DNA of 64,000 bases from Muscardinus avellanarius (GCA_963383645.1 OY726572.1:65634738-65698737), one strand, 5' to 3'. Shown: positions 36,043 to 48,601, numbered from the stretch's first letter. Numbers and translations: made by a program. The notes: generated from the sequence alone by a model not told the origin.

Positions 36043-36460
36043 AATTCCTTGGGAAAGGTAATAGTCACTTATTCCTCAAAATGATGTAAAAGCGATGGAA
36101 TGAAAGACATTAGATATAGGTCTTGAGGGAATGGGGATGGAACTCTCATGAGGGGTTTGGAGCAAAGGCTGAAGGTCCTAAAATCCACACCTTCAAAGCA
36201 TGAAGCAGAGAGTAGAGTTGAGCAACTTTGTGACAGGCAAGGTCATTTAAAGGTAACTATTAAACTTTAAACTATAACTTTTTTTTCACAAAAAAAAGAC
36301 TCCAAAACTTTTAAGACTGAATTTATTTTTCTCTAGAAGGTAACCCTGGGTCTTTTCACTTTTCATACTGTGGGAGTCTGAAACAGAAAAAAAAAGTTCA
36401 TTATAAATGGCTAATGGAAAGAATAGTTTTCAAAAGAAATACAACTTAAAAAAGAAATAT

Positions 36461-36535
36461 GGGGGTATAGCTCAGTGGCAGAGCACACACTTAGCATAAG
36501 TGAGGCTCTAGACTTAATCCCCAGTGCCAAAAAGA
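36461..36535 (+). mobile_element. Monomeric ID-like (tRNA-derived) SINE
   Basis: GGGGGTATAGCTCAGTGGCA with an A box, then an AGACTTAATCCCCAGTGCC B-box-like end, no B1 half. It is the only free ID-type monomer noticed. Confidence 0.75.
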
Positions 36536-36594
36536 GGGAATATGTAAAAATTTTTATTTTATTACTAATCAAAAAAGTTTAAGTTTAAAAATGA

Positions 36595-36890
36595 CACTTT
36601 TAATCCATTTTAATAGGTCAATATTGGCAAGAATGTGATGAAATTGGCACTTGTATGCTGTTGGTGGTATTATAAAATGTGGGCAACTAGCATCAAGTCA
36701 TAGAATGTACCTACCTGTGGCTCAGGAGTTCTACTTCTGGGAATGTAGCCTGAAAAAAAAATACAAAATACAGGAAAGCCTAAGAACATCAGGCTGTCAT
36801 GCTTATAAGAACAAAAAGCTGAAGGCAACATAAGTGTCCCACAATTAAAAAATTATCCCTATTAATGGGTTATCTAAGCATGCTCCTGAT
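36595..36890 (+). mobile_element. Old L1 fragment
   Basis: It contains TATTGGCAAGAATGTGATGA, TGCTGTTGGTGGTATTATAA and CTACTTCTGGGAATGTAGCC, diverged L1 ORF2 3' sequence. Confidence 0.65.
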
Positions 36891-37274
36891 AGAAAAATCA
36901 AAATAGGACACATAATGCCATGTGCCCTCTGCTAAATTTGGCTGCACGGCAGAAAATAAATAAAAGCATTTTAGGAGATTTCCAGCAGAAATCATTATAT
37001 ATCGTCTTGATTTTCTGAAATTTCAACCTAAAAAACCCATGACTGAAAAATAGACTCAAATCACAGTCAGGCGACTCAGATGTGAAATCCAAAAAGTATA
37101 TCACCATGGGTGATAAGACACTGTCACCAAATGTGTTAATTTAGCTTTAGAATGTTATCTATTTTCTGGCTCATTCTCATTTACATTTCATTCATTTTTG
37201 TTAGAATTCAATGTTTTTAGAAAGGACTTGACATACCATTACCCCCATCCCTCAGCTCCAACACATTATTGATT

Positions 37275-37435
37275 TGCTAGATATTGGACAAGCTATTTCT
37301 GTTCTTTAGTTTCCTTATATGAAAAATGGATTTAAATTGTTTTAGTATCACAAGGTAGCTATGAAAATTAAATAGATTACAATATTTTTAAAAAGTGCCT
37401 GGAACAGTGTCTACCTCAAAATAAGTATGCAGAAC
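37275..37435 (-). mobile_element. MIR fragment
   Basis: Antisense MIR: CTTTAGTTTCCTTATATGAA, GCTATGAAAATTAAATAGAT and GTGCCTGGAACAGTGTCTAC. Confidence 0.7.
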
Positions 37436-38892
37436 TATTTTTCTGATCTTGGTTGAATCTTCCCACTATACATGTGATGAAAAATGTTCAGATTTATCTT
37501 TAGAACTTTACCTTTTAATAAAGGGCCATCCATCTTAGCTTTTTACATACCTAGAATATTTTAAGCCTAAGAAATTTACATATTGCTATGTTTACCTAAA
37601 AGGTTAAAGAATAATTGAATCCTATCAACCTATAGTCTAGTCTATATTGGATCGTTGTTTTAGCTTAAGAGTTAACTGGGAAACTCCAGGAACGTAATAT
37701 TTCAATATCCAAATAGGAAAACTTGCTCAGACTTATCAATGTTGTCTTTTAAGGCATTGTGCATCAAAAAATGACTGTCACCTTCATCTAAGTCAAAAGG
37801 CTTAAGGTCCAAGAATGGGATGGTCTGAGGAACAGAAACCCAGCTTGCTGTTTAACGTCCTTACGATGTGAGCACAGTCCCACTGTTGTTTGTGTAGCTG
37901 GATAATCAGACACATGACCCAATATACTTTTTGTTCACTCACTGAACCACGGCTTCGTGGGGGATGGGGGGGTAGACCGACATCCTTGTTCACTCACCTT
38001 TAGAATTTAGTCCCCAGTTTCACAAAAGTCTGAAAGGCAAGACTTTCACTTGAAAGAAGGAGAATGGATGTGTAGACTCCAGTGGGTCACCGGGAAGTCA
38101 TAACGCAGAGAAGAACAAGATGTGATGGGGGAAATCTTCCTACAGCCCAAAGAAGTAGCTTTTCACAGCAAATATAACTTGTGTGCTGATGCTATCTGGT
38201 CCCTGAATAGGACCCTGTACTGTGCCATCCTGGGCTGAGACCCAGGATGCGGAAGAATTAGATAAGGTAACAGAAACCAAGAAAACAGGAAAACCAAGAA
38301 TCTGAGGAAGGAAGGATTTTCACTCACTTCTCAGGGGTTGTCTCTCAAAAGAGTTTAGTGACCACAGAGTGTATGGACCTAAGGGAAGCCCCATGGCCCC
38401 AACTAGGAGTAGGGAAGCCAGGGGAACCAGAAGAGATAAACTGTGAATAGAAAAGCCCCAGCAAGACTGGCTTAAAGACGACACAATGGAGCCACGGACG
38501 TCCGAGGAGGCCAGCTCAGCACCTCCCAAGGCCAAGGAGGCCAGAGGGACTCAGAACACTGAACAGATCCAGCAATTACTCAAAAAAGATGGACCTTAAT
38601 GGGTCAAGATAAGGAGGAGTTTTCCCATAACCTGCATCACAAGGGTCTTACTTAGGCCTCAAGAAGAGGAGGAGTGCGGTGCAGAAAGTACTGCTTTCTC
38701 ACATGGAGGTTGTGCCCATATCTTCTAGTCCTGCTTCAGCTGTGTGAAAGTCCATACAGGTCTCAGAGATCAGGACCCACATATGGTAGCCAGAGCCTCA
38801 CCTTCTCATGTCCAGAAGGAGGGCTATATAGACAGTCCGCAAGTGAAGTTCTTTATAAAGAGTGGGCACTGGCCAGCAAAGCCATGACCCAC

Positions 38893-38949
38893 CATGTGAT
38901 CAGGACCAAGACCCAGCCTCTTCCCTTGGGTCTTGGTCCTGATCACATG
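38893..38949. repeat. Perfect 23-bp inverted repeat with 11-base loop
   Basis: Arms 38,893-38,915 and 38,927-38,949 are exact reverse complements; each contains GGACCAAGACCC or its complement. The loop is GCCTCTTCCCT. It lies in unique DNA just left of a SINE. Confidence 0.95.
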
Positions 38950-39053
38950 AGGCATGGGAACTCTGTCCCTTGGTTCCACCCCTGTGAGCAGGTGCCTCAG
39001 ACAAGTCTTCCACCCCAGAGTAGCTGGGGCCACATTCAAAAAGGCAGAGTGAG

Positions 39054-39261
39054 AGCCAGGTATGGTGGCGCACGCTTGTAATCCCAGCATTCGGGAGGCT
39101 AAGACAGGAGGATTGTGCAGGTTCGAAGCCAGCCTCAGCTACTTAGTGAGGCCCTTTGCTGCTCAGTGAGACCTTGTTTCAAAATAAAGAATAAAAAATA
39201 GGACTGGTGGTGTCACTTGAAGGTAGAATGCCCGAGTTCCATCCCCAGTACTGCAAAAAAT

Positions 39262-39264
<3 letters not shown>
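39054..39264 (+). mobile_element. B1-dID SINE with a (GA)n tail
   Basis: Full copy; the tail runs into GA repeats at 39,265-39,324. Target duplication GGCAGAGTGA on both sides of copy plus tail. Confidence 0.92.
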
Positions 39265-39306
<42 letters not shown>

Positions 39307-39444
39307 GAGGGAGAGAGAGAGAGGCAGAGTGATCCAAAGAGGACCAGAAGAGTCCCCTAAATAATAGTTGTGTTTATAATCCTTTTACCCTCCCCCTCAC
39401 TAGGAAAACTACCACTAACAGTATACCCTTAGAATCCATTCTAC

Positions 39445-39670
39445 ACCGGGTATGGTGGCGCACGCTTGTAACCCCAGCACTTGGGAGGCTGAGACAACAG
39501 GAGGATCACACAGGTTTAAAGCCAGCCTCAGCTACTTAGTGAGGCTCTCAGCAACTTAGTGAGACCCTGTTTCCAAATAAAGTATAAAATAGGTCTGGGA
39601 GTAAATCCCGGAGGTAGAAAAGCCCCTGGGTTCTACCAACACAGTACCACCAAAAAAAAAAAAAAAAAAA
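39445..39670 (+). mobile_element. B1-dID SINE
   Basis: Full copy with GGTCTGGGAGTAAATCCCGG; 14-bp target duplication AGAATCCATTCTAC / AGAATCTATTCTAC. Confidence 0.93.
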
Positions 39671-41549
39671 AGAATCTATTCTACCCCTTCCCTGGGCTAT
39701 CTGGGTAAACCAGGAATTAGAATAAGAGAAGAGTGTGGAAGGTGGTAAGACACAGCAGCCTTCTTCAGGGGCTAGGGCTACATTGTGTTTTTTCTAGAAC
39801 TTAGTGGTTTCATGTAAAAGCCGCCTATCTCAAAGAAAATGAGCAGCTCATTGGAAAAGCCTGGTCTCTACCTCTAAGAGACCTTTCCATCCAAGTCTGC
39901 CTTCCTCTGCTTTACCTACCTGGGAACCGTGATAGGGGCCTTTTATAAGGCCCTTTATAAAATCTCTTCTGAATATTCCTTCTGGAGTTCCAATGAAATA
40001 GATGAAGACTTACTGTAATTAATTTCACTACCAGGCCCATTATATGTAGAAAAATAGAAAAGGATACAATTATTGGCTCTCTTAAATGACATTCTGCTTT
40101 CTGACCAGGTTAGGTCACACACCAGGAAGTTCTGGTCATAAAAAAAAACCCACCAATCTTCACACAAATGCATATGTATACTATATAATACACGAACACA
40201 TAAACCCGAAGTTTTAATTCGATCTTCTACACCCACAGAAAAATTAAAATCCCAACCAAAAGGAATCTCCCTTTTTTAGTTTCACCAAGAATTAGAGATT
40301 TGTCTTCCCCCTAACATCTTCTTATCTTGATCACATTCAGCCCAGAGGGTCTTCCTTGGAAGTCTGGCTGGATTTCTTCCTCAGTAGCCACAACCTAGGG
40401 ATCCTCCATTAAGCGGTATCATCATTGCAAAGACAAATTCTCTTGTCCTGTCTCCCCTAGACAGCTTCAACTTTCTGAAGTCCCCAAGAATTAAAACCAG
40501 CACTAGCTCCTTGTTCTTAAAGTTTAGAAAATGTGGTGCAACCCCAGAGCTAAGTGCACCCACTGGAGCAGCCTCCTGGGAGCCCATAGGCCCTCAGTCC
40601 AGGCTGCACCATCAGTGGTCCAAACCGCCAAGCTGCGGTAGTGCGGCTCAATGAGGAGTGCTGGGGACCCAGCAGATAGAGACACCTGCTCCATCAAAAG
40701 GGAAATTCAACGTCCCAAAGTTCTCTGCTGTCTACACTCACCAGAGCATGCCCCATCAGCCACCAGTGAGCCCTGGGTCAGACAATATGCTTCCCATGCA
40801 AACACCTATACACGTCCCACTCTGTAGCAAAACGTTTACCACCACATGCAGCCGCCCCGGGGAAATCCGAGATGCAAGACAGAAGAGGCTTCAGGCTTCA
40901 CCAAGGTGCTAATATGCCAAGACATCCTGCTGCCTCGGCATCTATGTGTTAAGACCCCACTCCACATAGTTAATCGGCAAAAAAGCCCCGAGAAGGAGGT
41001 ATCGTCTCTGGCCAAAGTACCCCCCACTTTTAGATACCCTTCACTATTATTCCTTTTACTTTCTACACGAATTGCTCCAGTGATGTGAAATTAGAACTAA
41101 AAAGAAACTGAGTCCGTGGAAATAAACTCTCTAATAATTTGTCTAAATGTCCTTGGCTCTGCTCAACAATAATGAAAAGACTGGCCAGAATTCAGGTACT
41201 GTGATAAGCACCCCAGCTGCAGCAATCACAAATGGCCTCCGACCTTCATCACTATCCATTAACTCTGACAAAGTAGCTCAGTTCAAAGTAACTGTTTACC
41301 CTTGAAATCCTGCCTAGAGACAGAGAAAAACCTTATGTGTGACCTTAAAGCAATTTAGTTGATACACAACTTAGCTGCCAAAATACAATAGACCCAAAGA
41401 AAAAGACTGTTGACTGACCGCATAGTTAGAAATGAATATGACAAAATAAAGGACAGACGTTCTAAATATATATGTATGAAGGAAAGGAAATACCGTAAGA
41501 GTAAGAAAAGCATTTTTGCATGAAGAAGAGCTTATCATAAGAAAGTCCC

Positions 41550-42130
41550 AACTGGGAAAGGAAGGAATTAGAAAGTTAGAAGCAGGCTGCAGAGAGTTTG
41601 TGACAGGGAAGTGGATTATTAAAGATGAGTAGGCTTTTAATAGGCTTGTTGTCTAAAGAAGAGTGCTCAGCAGTTAAGGAAATACATCTGACAATTAAAA
41701 CTAAGAACCTTGTGGTGTTGTTTGTGGTATTTTGTCTGCCAAACTGTGTTGTGAGTATGCTTAAGCTTTCAGACTTAGAAGATAAGGTACCAACACCTGA
41801 AGAAACTCCATCACATCCACCTGAATCACCACATTTCCCCACACTTGCTATATGAACTGAGCCCAAAAAGATGGAAAAGTTCCAGGAAAAGTTGAAGATT
41901 CCCCGAGAAGCTCCCAAGCCTTGACTATTCTGGGAGGCTGCCACCTGGAACTGCTTATCTGCAAGACCTTGGAGAGGAACAGGAGTTAATTCTTCGAGGG
42001 CCAACAGCCAGCTGAAAGACACCCACCCCCCTTGTTCTCTTAACTTTACTGGTAAAGGGTACAAATTTCTTGGGGTTTTTGTAATAAAGTGTCATTGGCT
42101 CAAAAAGCCTTTGTCCACCTCAGATTCTTT
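41550..42130 (+). mobile_element. Possible LTR-like element
   Basis: The segment ends with a poly-A signal context (TTTTTGTAATAAAGTGTC near 42,080) followed by a short U5-like stretch. The long open frames on both strands show no protein similarity. I could not define TG...CA ends or a target duplication, so the LTR call is tentative. Confidence 0.3.
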
Positions 42131-42795
42131 CCAAAGCGTCGTCATTTAGGGACCTAAAGAAAATTCAGTCCCTAAAGGAAAAAGAATCGCTGCAGACAAG
42201 AGGCTGCAGAACTCCACCTGCCTTTTGCCCCATCTTTCTGAGGATTTGACCGGGAACGGACAATAATGACCCGACTGAGATTAGTCAGCAACACTAATTA
42301 ATCCCCCCCACATAGTCAGGCCACCTCATTTCAGCTACTAGAAGAGGTGTCCTCAAGGATTAATTTCAGAGATCACCACACCCTGGAGAGGGGTAGAGAG
42401 AAACTACCACCTGCACAGGATTCATTCCCAGAAATTTCAAGGACCTTTCCCATGTCACACCAAAATTTAGAAATGAATGTTGGCAACATATCCAGGCCCC
42501 TGGGACAGGCACTCAGGTTCATCCAAATGTCCCTTTCCAAAGCCCCTGGAACCCCAGCACTCTTGTCATCCCACTCCAGAACTGAAGGTAGAGAGACACA
42601 CTCAGAGTATCACAGTCGACTCAGAGCAGAGTGTGCATGATGGGAAATGCCTGAGCCATAGTCACAGGTAACAAGAGTCAAGAATAAACATGGCAGGACA
42701 GACAACACCTCCTAGCCAGCCAGCAATGCCCAACCCTGAGATGGCATAGCAAAAATCCACACCTTCAAACTCTGTTAAAAAAAAAAAAAAAACTT

Positions 42796-43020
42796 GCTGG
42801 GCATGGTGGCACACCCTTATAATCCAGGCATTTTGGGAGGCTGAGACAGGATGCTTGCCAACAGCCTTAGGTACTTAGTGAGACCCTTTGCAACTCGGTG
42901 AGACCCTGTTTCCAAATAAAGAATAAAAAATAGGTCTGGGGATGTAGCTCAGATGTGGAATGCCTCTGGGTTCCATCACCAATGCTGCGAAAAAAACAAC
43001 AAAAAAAAAAAAAAAAAAAA
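42796..43020 (+). mobile_element. B1-dID SINE
   Basis: Full older copy GCTGGGCATGGTGGCACACC to a long A-rich tail; the next SINE follows directly. Confidence 0.88.
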
Positions 43021-43024
43021 CAAT

Positions 43025-43227
43025 GCCGGGCGTGGTGGCGCACACTTGTAATCCCTGTGCTTGGGAGGCAGAGACAGGAGGATCGCGCAGATTCGAAGCC
43101 AGCCACATGCGCTGGATTAAGAGACCCTGTTTCCAAATTTAAAAAGTATAAAAATAGGTCTGTGGGTGTAGCTCAGAGGTAGAATGCCCCTGGGTTCCAT
43201 ACCCAGTGCTGAAAAAAAAAAAAAAAC
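43025..43227 (+). mobile_element. B1-dID SINE, mosaic of young left half and older right half
   Basis: The left half has the palindromic GCCAGCCACATGCGCTGG core, but the right half is the older GTGTAGCTCAGAGGTAGAAT / GCCCCTGGGTTCC type. It could be an intermediate or a gene-conversion product. Confidence 0.88.
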
Positions 43228-44597
43228 CTCTTCCCGACCTTGTAATTCATCCTTATCCCCACACCAAGACCAGATGTGTGCCTTCGTGTGGCTCACAGCC
43301 CTCTCTCTGCACATACCTGTAGCTTCTATCCCCATGCAAACCTCTGGCTCCAGAAGCTAATCTCCATCCCTGCCATCAGCAGATTCTTGTGAACTTCATT
43401 CAGGATTCTGCCTCCCAGGAATGTTGTTGATCTTGCACAGCCTGTTCTGACCCCTTCTCCAATCCCCTACAGTGCCCATCCCTGCCAGCACCAAGAGTTC
43501 TGCTCCCCAGACCCTCCAAGGGCAAGAAGAAGGCTGGCCCTCCTGAACACTGGAACTGAGGAGGGCCTGCTTCCTAAGCCCGGAGCCCCTCTGCATATGA
43601 GCACTTCAGCCCAGTGAGCTTTATCAGCTTCCACGAGTCCTGCATTCAGGTGTCTGGCCAGGATCCCGTGACCCTGTGAGCACCCCTTTGGTTAAACTGG
43701 CTAAGCCCTTTATAAAAGGATCCACATAAGGGTTCAGCCCTTTGTCTTGGACTCATCCTGGCTCCTGGTTATAAAATGCAGCTTTTTATAAAGTAAGTAA
43801 ATAATTGCTCAATTTGTATGCAAATAAGGATCTCAGAGTTAAATGTGTTAACAAAGAAAACCAGCCCAAAAGGTGGCTACTCAGCAGGTATTTCCAAGGG
43901 GAAAAAAAAGATTTCCCTTTCTTTCCCTTCCTAAACAGTTAGGCCCTAATGCCAGTAGCTGGTCAGGGTTAGGCGGGGGGAGCCAACAGGGACCCAGAGT
44001 GAGGTATCGGGGCCCAAGGTGGGTGTGCTGGCATTGACCCAGGGTAGGGATGACCTGGAAGAACGTGAGAATTGAGGGGAGGTTCTTGTACAGCAGGGAG
44101 GATAAAGCCCAAAGGGGGTAAGTCCAGCCACCCAGGGAGGACACGGCAACAGAGATGGGACGTGCTCACACACGGGCATGTCCTGAACTAGGTGATTTCA
44201 GAGGTGGCAAAGTCCCAGATAGGTTCAGAACACCTGCCAAAAAAGAAGTGATCCAAGAATGATCGTGGCATGTCAAACAGAAAGGGTGCCCAGCTGAGGG
44301 TGCTTTCACCAGCCACGATGAGGACAATTTGAGAAAAAAAAATGAATGTGGATTTTATACGATGATATAATATTGAGTTAAACAAAGCCATGCATTCATA
44401 TTAATATTAAAAAGTAAATCAAAATAAAAACAAGGTGTTCTAAACGAGCGAACAATTAAACCGTGGTACATCCATACCAGGACTAGTACTTGGCGATAAA
44501 AAGAGAACACAGCCTATCGATACAACAACCTGGATAGTCTCAAGTGCATTGTGCTAGTAAAAACGAATTTTTGTTTGTTTGTTTGTTTTTTGTTTTT

Positions 44598-44770
44598 GGT
44601 GGTACTGGGGTTCCTGGAAGCCCTTCTACCTATGGGCTACACTCCCAGACCTATTTTATATTTTTTAAACAGGGTCTCTTACGCCAGCGCGGCTGGCTTC
44701 GAACCTGCACGATCCTCCTGTCTCCACCTCCCAAGCACGGGGATTACAAGCGTGCGCCACCACGCCCAGC
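44598..44770 (-). mobile_element. B1-dID SINE, young palindromic subfamily
   Basis: Minus copy with GCCAGCGCGGCTGGC; perfect duplication GTAAAAACGAATTT (44,557-44,570; 44,771-44,784). Confidence 0.95.
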
Positions 44771-44810
44771 GTAAAAACGAATTTTAAAAACAAACAAAAA
44801 GCCAGTCTCA

Positions 44811-45022
44811 GCCAGGCATGAGGGCGCACGCTTGTAATCCCAGTATTTGGAAGGCTGAGACCGGAGGATCGCAGGTTTGCGGCCAGCCTCAGCTACTTAG
44901 TGAGGCTCTCTGCAACTCAGTGAGACCCTGTTTCAAAATAAAGAATAAAAAATAGGGCTGGGGGTGTAGCTCCGAGGTAGAATGGTCCTGGGTTCCATCC
45001 CCAGTACTGAAAAAAAAAAAAA
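44811..45022 (+). mobile_element. B1-dID SINE
   Basis: Full copy, 40 bases from the inverted copy on its left; target duplication GCCAGTCTC / GTCAGTCTC. Confidence 0.9.
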
Positions 45023-45663
45023 AGTCAGTCTCTAAAGGTTCCATATGTTAGGAGTCCATTTTTTAACATTCTTAAAATAACTTATAGAGATACAGAACAG
45101 AATGGTGGTTGCCAGGCATTAGGAAGCATGGAAGAACAGGGTCAGGCAGTGTTGGGCTATAAAAGGATAGCACAAAGAAAATCTTTGTGGTGACAAACAG
45201 TTATGCATCTTGGTTGCACTGGTGGTTCCACAAATTCACACATGATAAAGTAATACAAAACTATGCGCACTCACAGTACCAAAATAAATTCCTGGGTTTT
45301 GATATTATACTCAGTTAATAAAAGATGCAACCACTGGGGATAACTGAGTTAGCGGTGCAGGATACTTCTTTGTACCATCTTTGCAACTTCTCAGGAATCT
45401 GTAATTACTTCAAAGTAAAACGTTCAGTAAGTAAATACAGAGTATTTGGGATATTTAAGTAACCTCAAAGCACCTCCTCAGAATACATAGTAATTAAGAA
45501 TGAAAAAGACTAACTTTAGAGATGCCATTACCACTTTAAGCAAATGATAAAAGCAAATACCATTAGAAATAGAACAAATAAAGATATGCCCCATCTAATA
45601 GAAGGCAATGAATAGGAAAATGGCACCACTTCTGTGATTCTTGGCATAGATGCAGTTCGAATC

Positions 45664-46020
45664 TCAAGAAGAAATATAATGCAGATCAAGAAGCATTCTA
45701 TAACACAACTGGCCTGTAATCTTCAAAAACATCAAGGTCAGAAAGGCCACAGCAAGGCCAACACCAAAAAACAAAAGGGAAAAAGAGACAACTAAATACA
45801 ATTGATGGTTCCTCATTAGGTCTTTTTGCTTAGAAAAGACATTACTGAGGCTATTAATAACAGTGGGGCGGGGCCTGGGGCTGCATGGCAAAGATGCCAT
45901 GACACTGGCTGCTGACGTGGGTGATTGCATTGTAGCCATAGTAGGATAATATCTGTTTGTAGGAGACACACTGAAGTGACCAGGTGTGGTGGAACACCGG
46001 GTTGGCAACCTGTTCTCCAA
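45664..46020 (-). pseudogene. Unidentified 118-codon frame with one membrane segment, possible retrocopy
   Basis: The minus strand is open for 118 codons in AT-rich, non-repeat sequence and has a protein-like composition. A Ser/Thr/Pro-rich part (TPGHFSVSPTNRYYPTMATM; SPRPRPTVINSLSNVFSKQK) is followed by a strongly hydrophobic stretch, LYLVVSFSLLFFGVGLAVAF and LTLMFL, then a short tail. The first codon is TTG, not ATG; the first ATG in frame lies 27 codons in. No splice sites, promoter or clear poly-A tail were recognised, and I cannot name a parent. It may be a 5'-truncated processed copy of a membrane-protein mRNA, an exon of an unannotated transcript, or chance. Confidence 0.3.
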
Positions 46021-46120
46021 TGTGTCAGGGGGAAAAAGGAGTTCTTTGTATTACACTTGTAACCTTTCTATAAGTTGATTATTATTTTGGAATGTTTTAA
46101 TTTTAAAAATGAATAGTTTG

Positions 46121-46340
46121 GCCGGGCGTGGTGGCGCACGCTTGTAATCCCCGCGCTTGGGAGGCTGAGACAGGAGGATCGCGCAGGTTCGAAGCCACCC
46201 TCAGCTACTTAGTGAGGATCTCAGCAAATTAGTGAGACCCTGTTTCCAAATGAAGTATAAAATAGGTGTGGGAGTATAGCCCGGAGGTAGAAAAGCCCCT
46301 GGGTTCCACCCCCAGAACCACCAAAAAAAAAAAAAAAAAA
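46121..46340 (+). mobile_element. B1-dID SINE, intermediate subfamily
   Basis: Full copy with perfect B-box GGTTCGAAGCC; duplication ATGAATAGTTTG / ATGAACGGTTTG. Confidence 0.93.
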
Positions 46341-46351
46341 TGAACGGTTTG

Positions 46352-46528
46352 AACTAGGCATAGTGATGCATTCTGTAATCCTAGTACATGGGAGGCTGAG
46401 ACAGGAGGATTGCAGCTCAGCCTCAGCAATTTAGTGAGACCCTATTTCAAAATAAAAAAATAAAATAGGGCTGTTGGGGTAGCTCAGAGGTATAATGCCA
46501 CTGGTTCAATTCCAAATACCCCTCAACA
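46352..46528 (+). mobile_element. B1-dID SINE with a (CA)n tail
   Basis: Diverged copy AACTAGGCATAGTGATGCAT; tail passes into CA repeats at 46,529-46,581. Confidence 0.85.
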
Positions 46529-46544
46529 AACACACACACACACA

Positions 46545-46585
<41 letters not shown>

Positions 46586-47182
46586 AATAAAATGAATTGT
46601 TTGAATGAGAAATCCTTGACAAAATGGATATAATTCCAGAATGCTTCTAAGCATGCTTTACAACCAGTTACCCTTGAAAGAAATTACATATCTAATATTA
46701 AAAAACACTCAAATATGTGATTCATTCTTTCTTCAGTCTGAGAATTAGCACTCTTCTCTTCCAGTTAATAAACTTAGCTTTCTAAAACCACTAAAAATGT
46801 AGAGTTTCATTCCTTTTTTCTAAAGAAAACTTCAGAGAAAACTTTTTTATTTTTATTTTTTTAAATGTTGGTTCTCACTTTAAACTAAAGTAGTATAAGT
46901 GGCCTATCCCAGGAACTATTGTCCTTGGAAAACATAGACCTCGCCCTAGTGTGTAGTGTGGCTGAGCCGGGGCTATGGAGGCTCCCGCCCCAGGCCAGGC
47001 CCAGAAGGACCAGCAGGAAGGAGGCGAGAATAAGGTAAGGCTGCTCACCTGACAAGGAGCAAAGAGGATTCTTGACTTAATACCTATGCATATCAATACT
47101 TGCAGAGGCATCACTATTATGAACTTAGATAACCCACACCAAGGGCCAGCTCCGGTGATCCCTTCACTCTTGCTTTTTTTTT

Positions 47183-47359
47183 GGGGGGGGGGTACTGGGG
47201 TTCCTGGAAGCCCTACTACCTCTGGGCTACACTCCCAGACCTATTTTATTTTTGGAAACAGAGTCTCTTATGCCAGCGCGGCTGGCTTCAAACCTGCGCG
47301 ATCCTCCTGTCTCCGCCTCCCAAGCGCGGGGATTACAAGCGTGCGCCACCGTGCCCGGC
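47183..47359 (-). mobile_element. B1-dID SINE, young palindromic subfamily
   Basis: Minus copy with GCCAGCGCGGCTGGC; duplication TTCACTCTTGCTT on both sides. Confidence 0.95.
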
Positions 47360-47749
47360 TTCACTCTTGCTTCTGATCCATGTCTACTTGTGAAGGAGAA
47401 ACAAGAATCCTCTCCTCAGAGGTGACTGGCAAAAGAAGTTTGCTATCTCAAGTGGCCAGAATATGAGAATTAGGCAGAGCATATACTCCAGTGGGACTCT
47501 AAGACAGTAACCAAATCAGAACTGGAAGCCAACCAAGGCAGCCAGCCAGTGGGCAGGAGGACACTGGAGGCCCCAGCTCAGAGGCAGGCATTGGTGAGAT
47601 CCAAGAGAAAAATACTCAAAACACTTGCTAAAGACGGAGCTGTGGTGCCTGTGGCTTAGCACTGCTCACCGATGGATACTGACCATTCACGGCGAGTCAA
47701 GCAAGTTCCGTGATGGCTGTCCAAGTGAGTGAGCACTGACGTGCCAGGA

Positions 47750-47960
47750 GCCGTGCTAGACTCATTGGTGACATGATGCCAGTTGATCTGAAGTAAGTAC
47801 AAGCGTTATTCCCATTCTACAGATGGTAAAACTGAGGGTCATAAAAAGGTGCCGCAGCTCATGCAAGGTCATCCGGCTAGCAGAAAGTAAGATCAGGGTT
47901 TGAACCTCAACAGCCTGCGCCCAGAGCCTACGGTTCCCAACCGCTATTCAAAACTGCTTC
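47750..47960 (+). mobile_element. MIR SINE
   Basis: It reads TTCTACAGATGGTAAAACTG, CATGCAAGGTCATCCGGCTA and AGATCAGGGTTTGAACCTC. Confidence 0.85.
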
Positions 47961-48601
47961 CTACCTACTATCATGTGTGAGTCCAGAGCCCCCACTGCCC
48001 CTTACATCACAGGGAGCAACATGCTTGTGTCGTATGTTTGGTTCTGTTTCCTATGAGCCTTTCTTATTTTAAGGGCATTTGTCACAGGGTAGGCTAGAGC
48101 AAGGGGCCTCGTTTGTGTGGCGTGATCCACGGCAAGGGCAGAAAGTCCACCATGCAGACCTGGAGAAGCAGAGCTGCCTCCAGCTACCTCTTTAGTTTGA
48201 CAAATTAATAAGAACTATTGCAATACATTACTTGGTTATTACTTAGAAAATGCTCCCCTACAACCCACCTCTCTCCCCCAGTACAGCAGCACCATGAATC
48301 TTTCTGCATGGCAAGCTATTAGTTTCATTTTTCTGGAGACCACAGAGCCCAAAAAGCCTCTTGAAGTGTTAAATAAGATCATTTTTCAAAATAAGCTTAG
48401 ATCTGCCCTGGCTGGCTCTGGAGAATTTCTCCTCCCTTGAACTGACTGCCAATTAATTTAGGGACATAATGATCTTCCAAACCAGCAAGCCCCACCTCCG
48501 CACCCCAGTGATTTCAAAAAAATTATCTTTACTCCTGTTTTAGCATAGAAAATGGCCCGCATCTGAAGGTGTGCTTTTTGAGCTTTTTGACATCTACATA
48601 G

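Larger units (their letters stand above)
44440..45430 (+). mobile_element. L1 3' UTR split by two SINEs
   Basis: It reads ACAACAACCTGGATAGTCTC, then after the SINEs GAATGGTGGTTGCCAGGCAT, CTTGGTTGCACTGGTGG, and ends TGTAATTACTTCAAAGTAAA, the L1M 3' terminus. Confidence 0.75.
29151..48601. other. Intergenic region between ADD2 promoter and FIGLA
   Basis: Apart from the repeats listed and the frame at 45.7 kb, I see no gene. Stretches without recognised elements are about 29,640-30,500; 31,080-31,600; 32,820-33,060; 33,400-34,100; 34,870-35,180; 36,890-37,270; 37,440-38,890; 39,690-41,550; 42,180-42,795; 43,230-44,440; 46,590-47,180 and 47,960-48,600. Confidence 0.7.

Noticed and set aside
38674..39081. 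A 135-codon plus-strand frame with a hydrophobic start
   Set aside because: It runs through the hairpin and into a SINE, and shows no domain or codon pattern of a gene.
41576..42064. A 162-codon minus-strand frame in the LTR-like element
   Set aside because: No retroviral motif or known domain; it is more likely a chance frame in repeat-like DNA.
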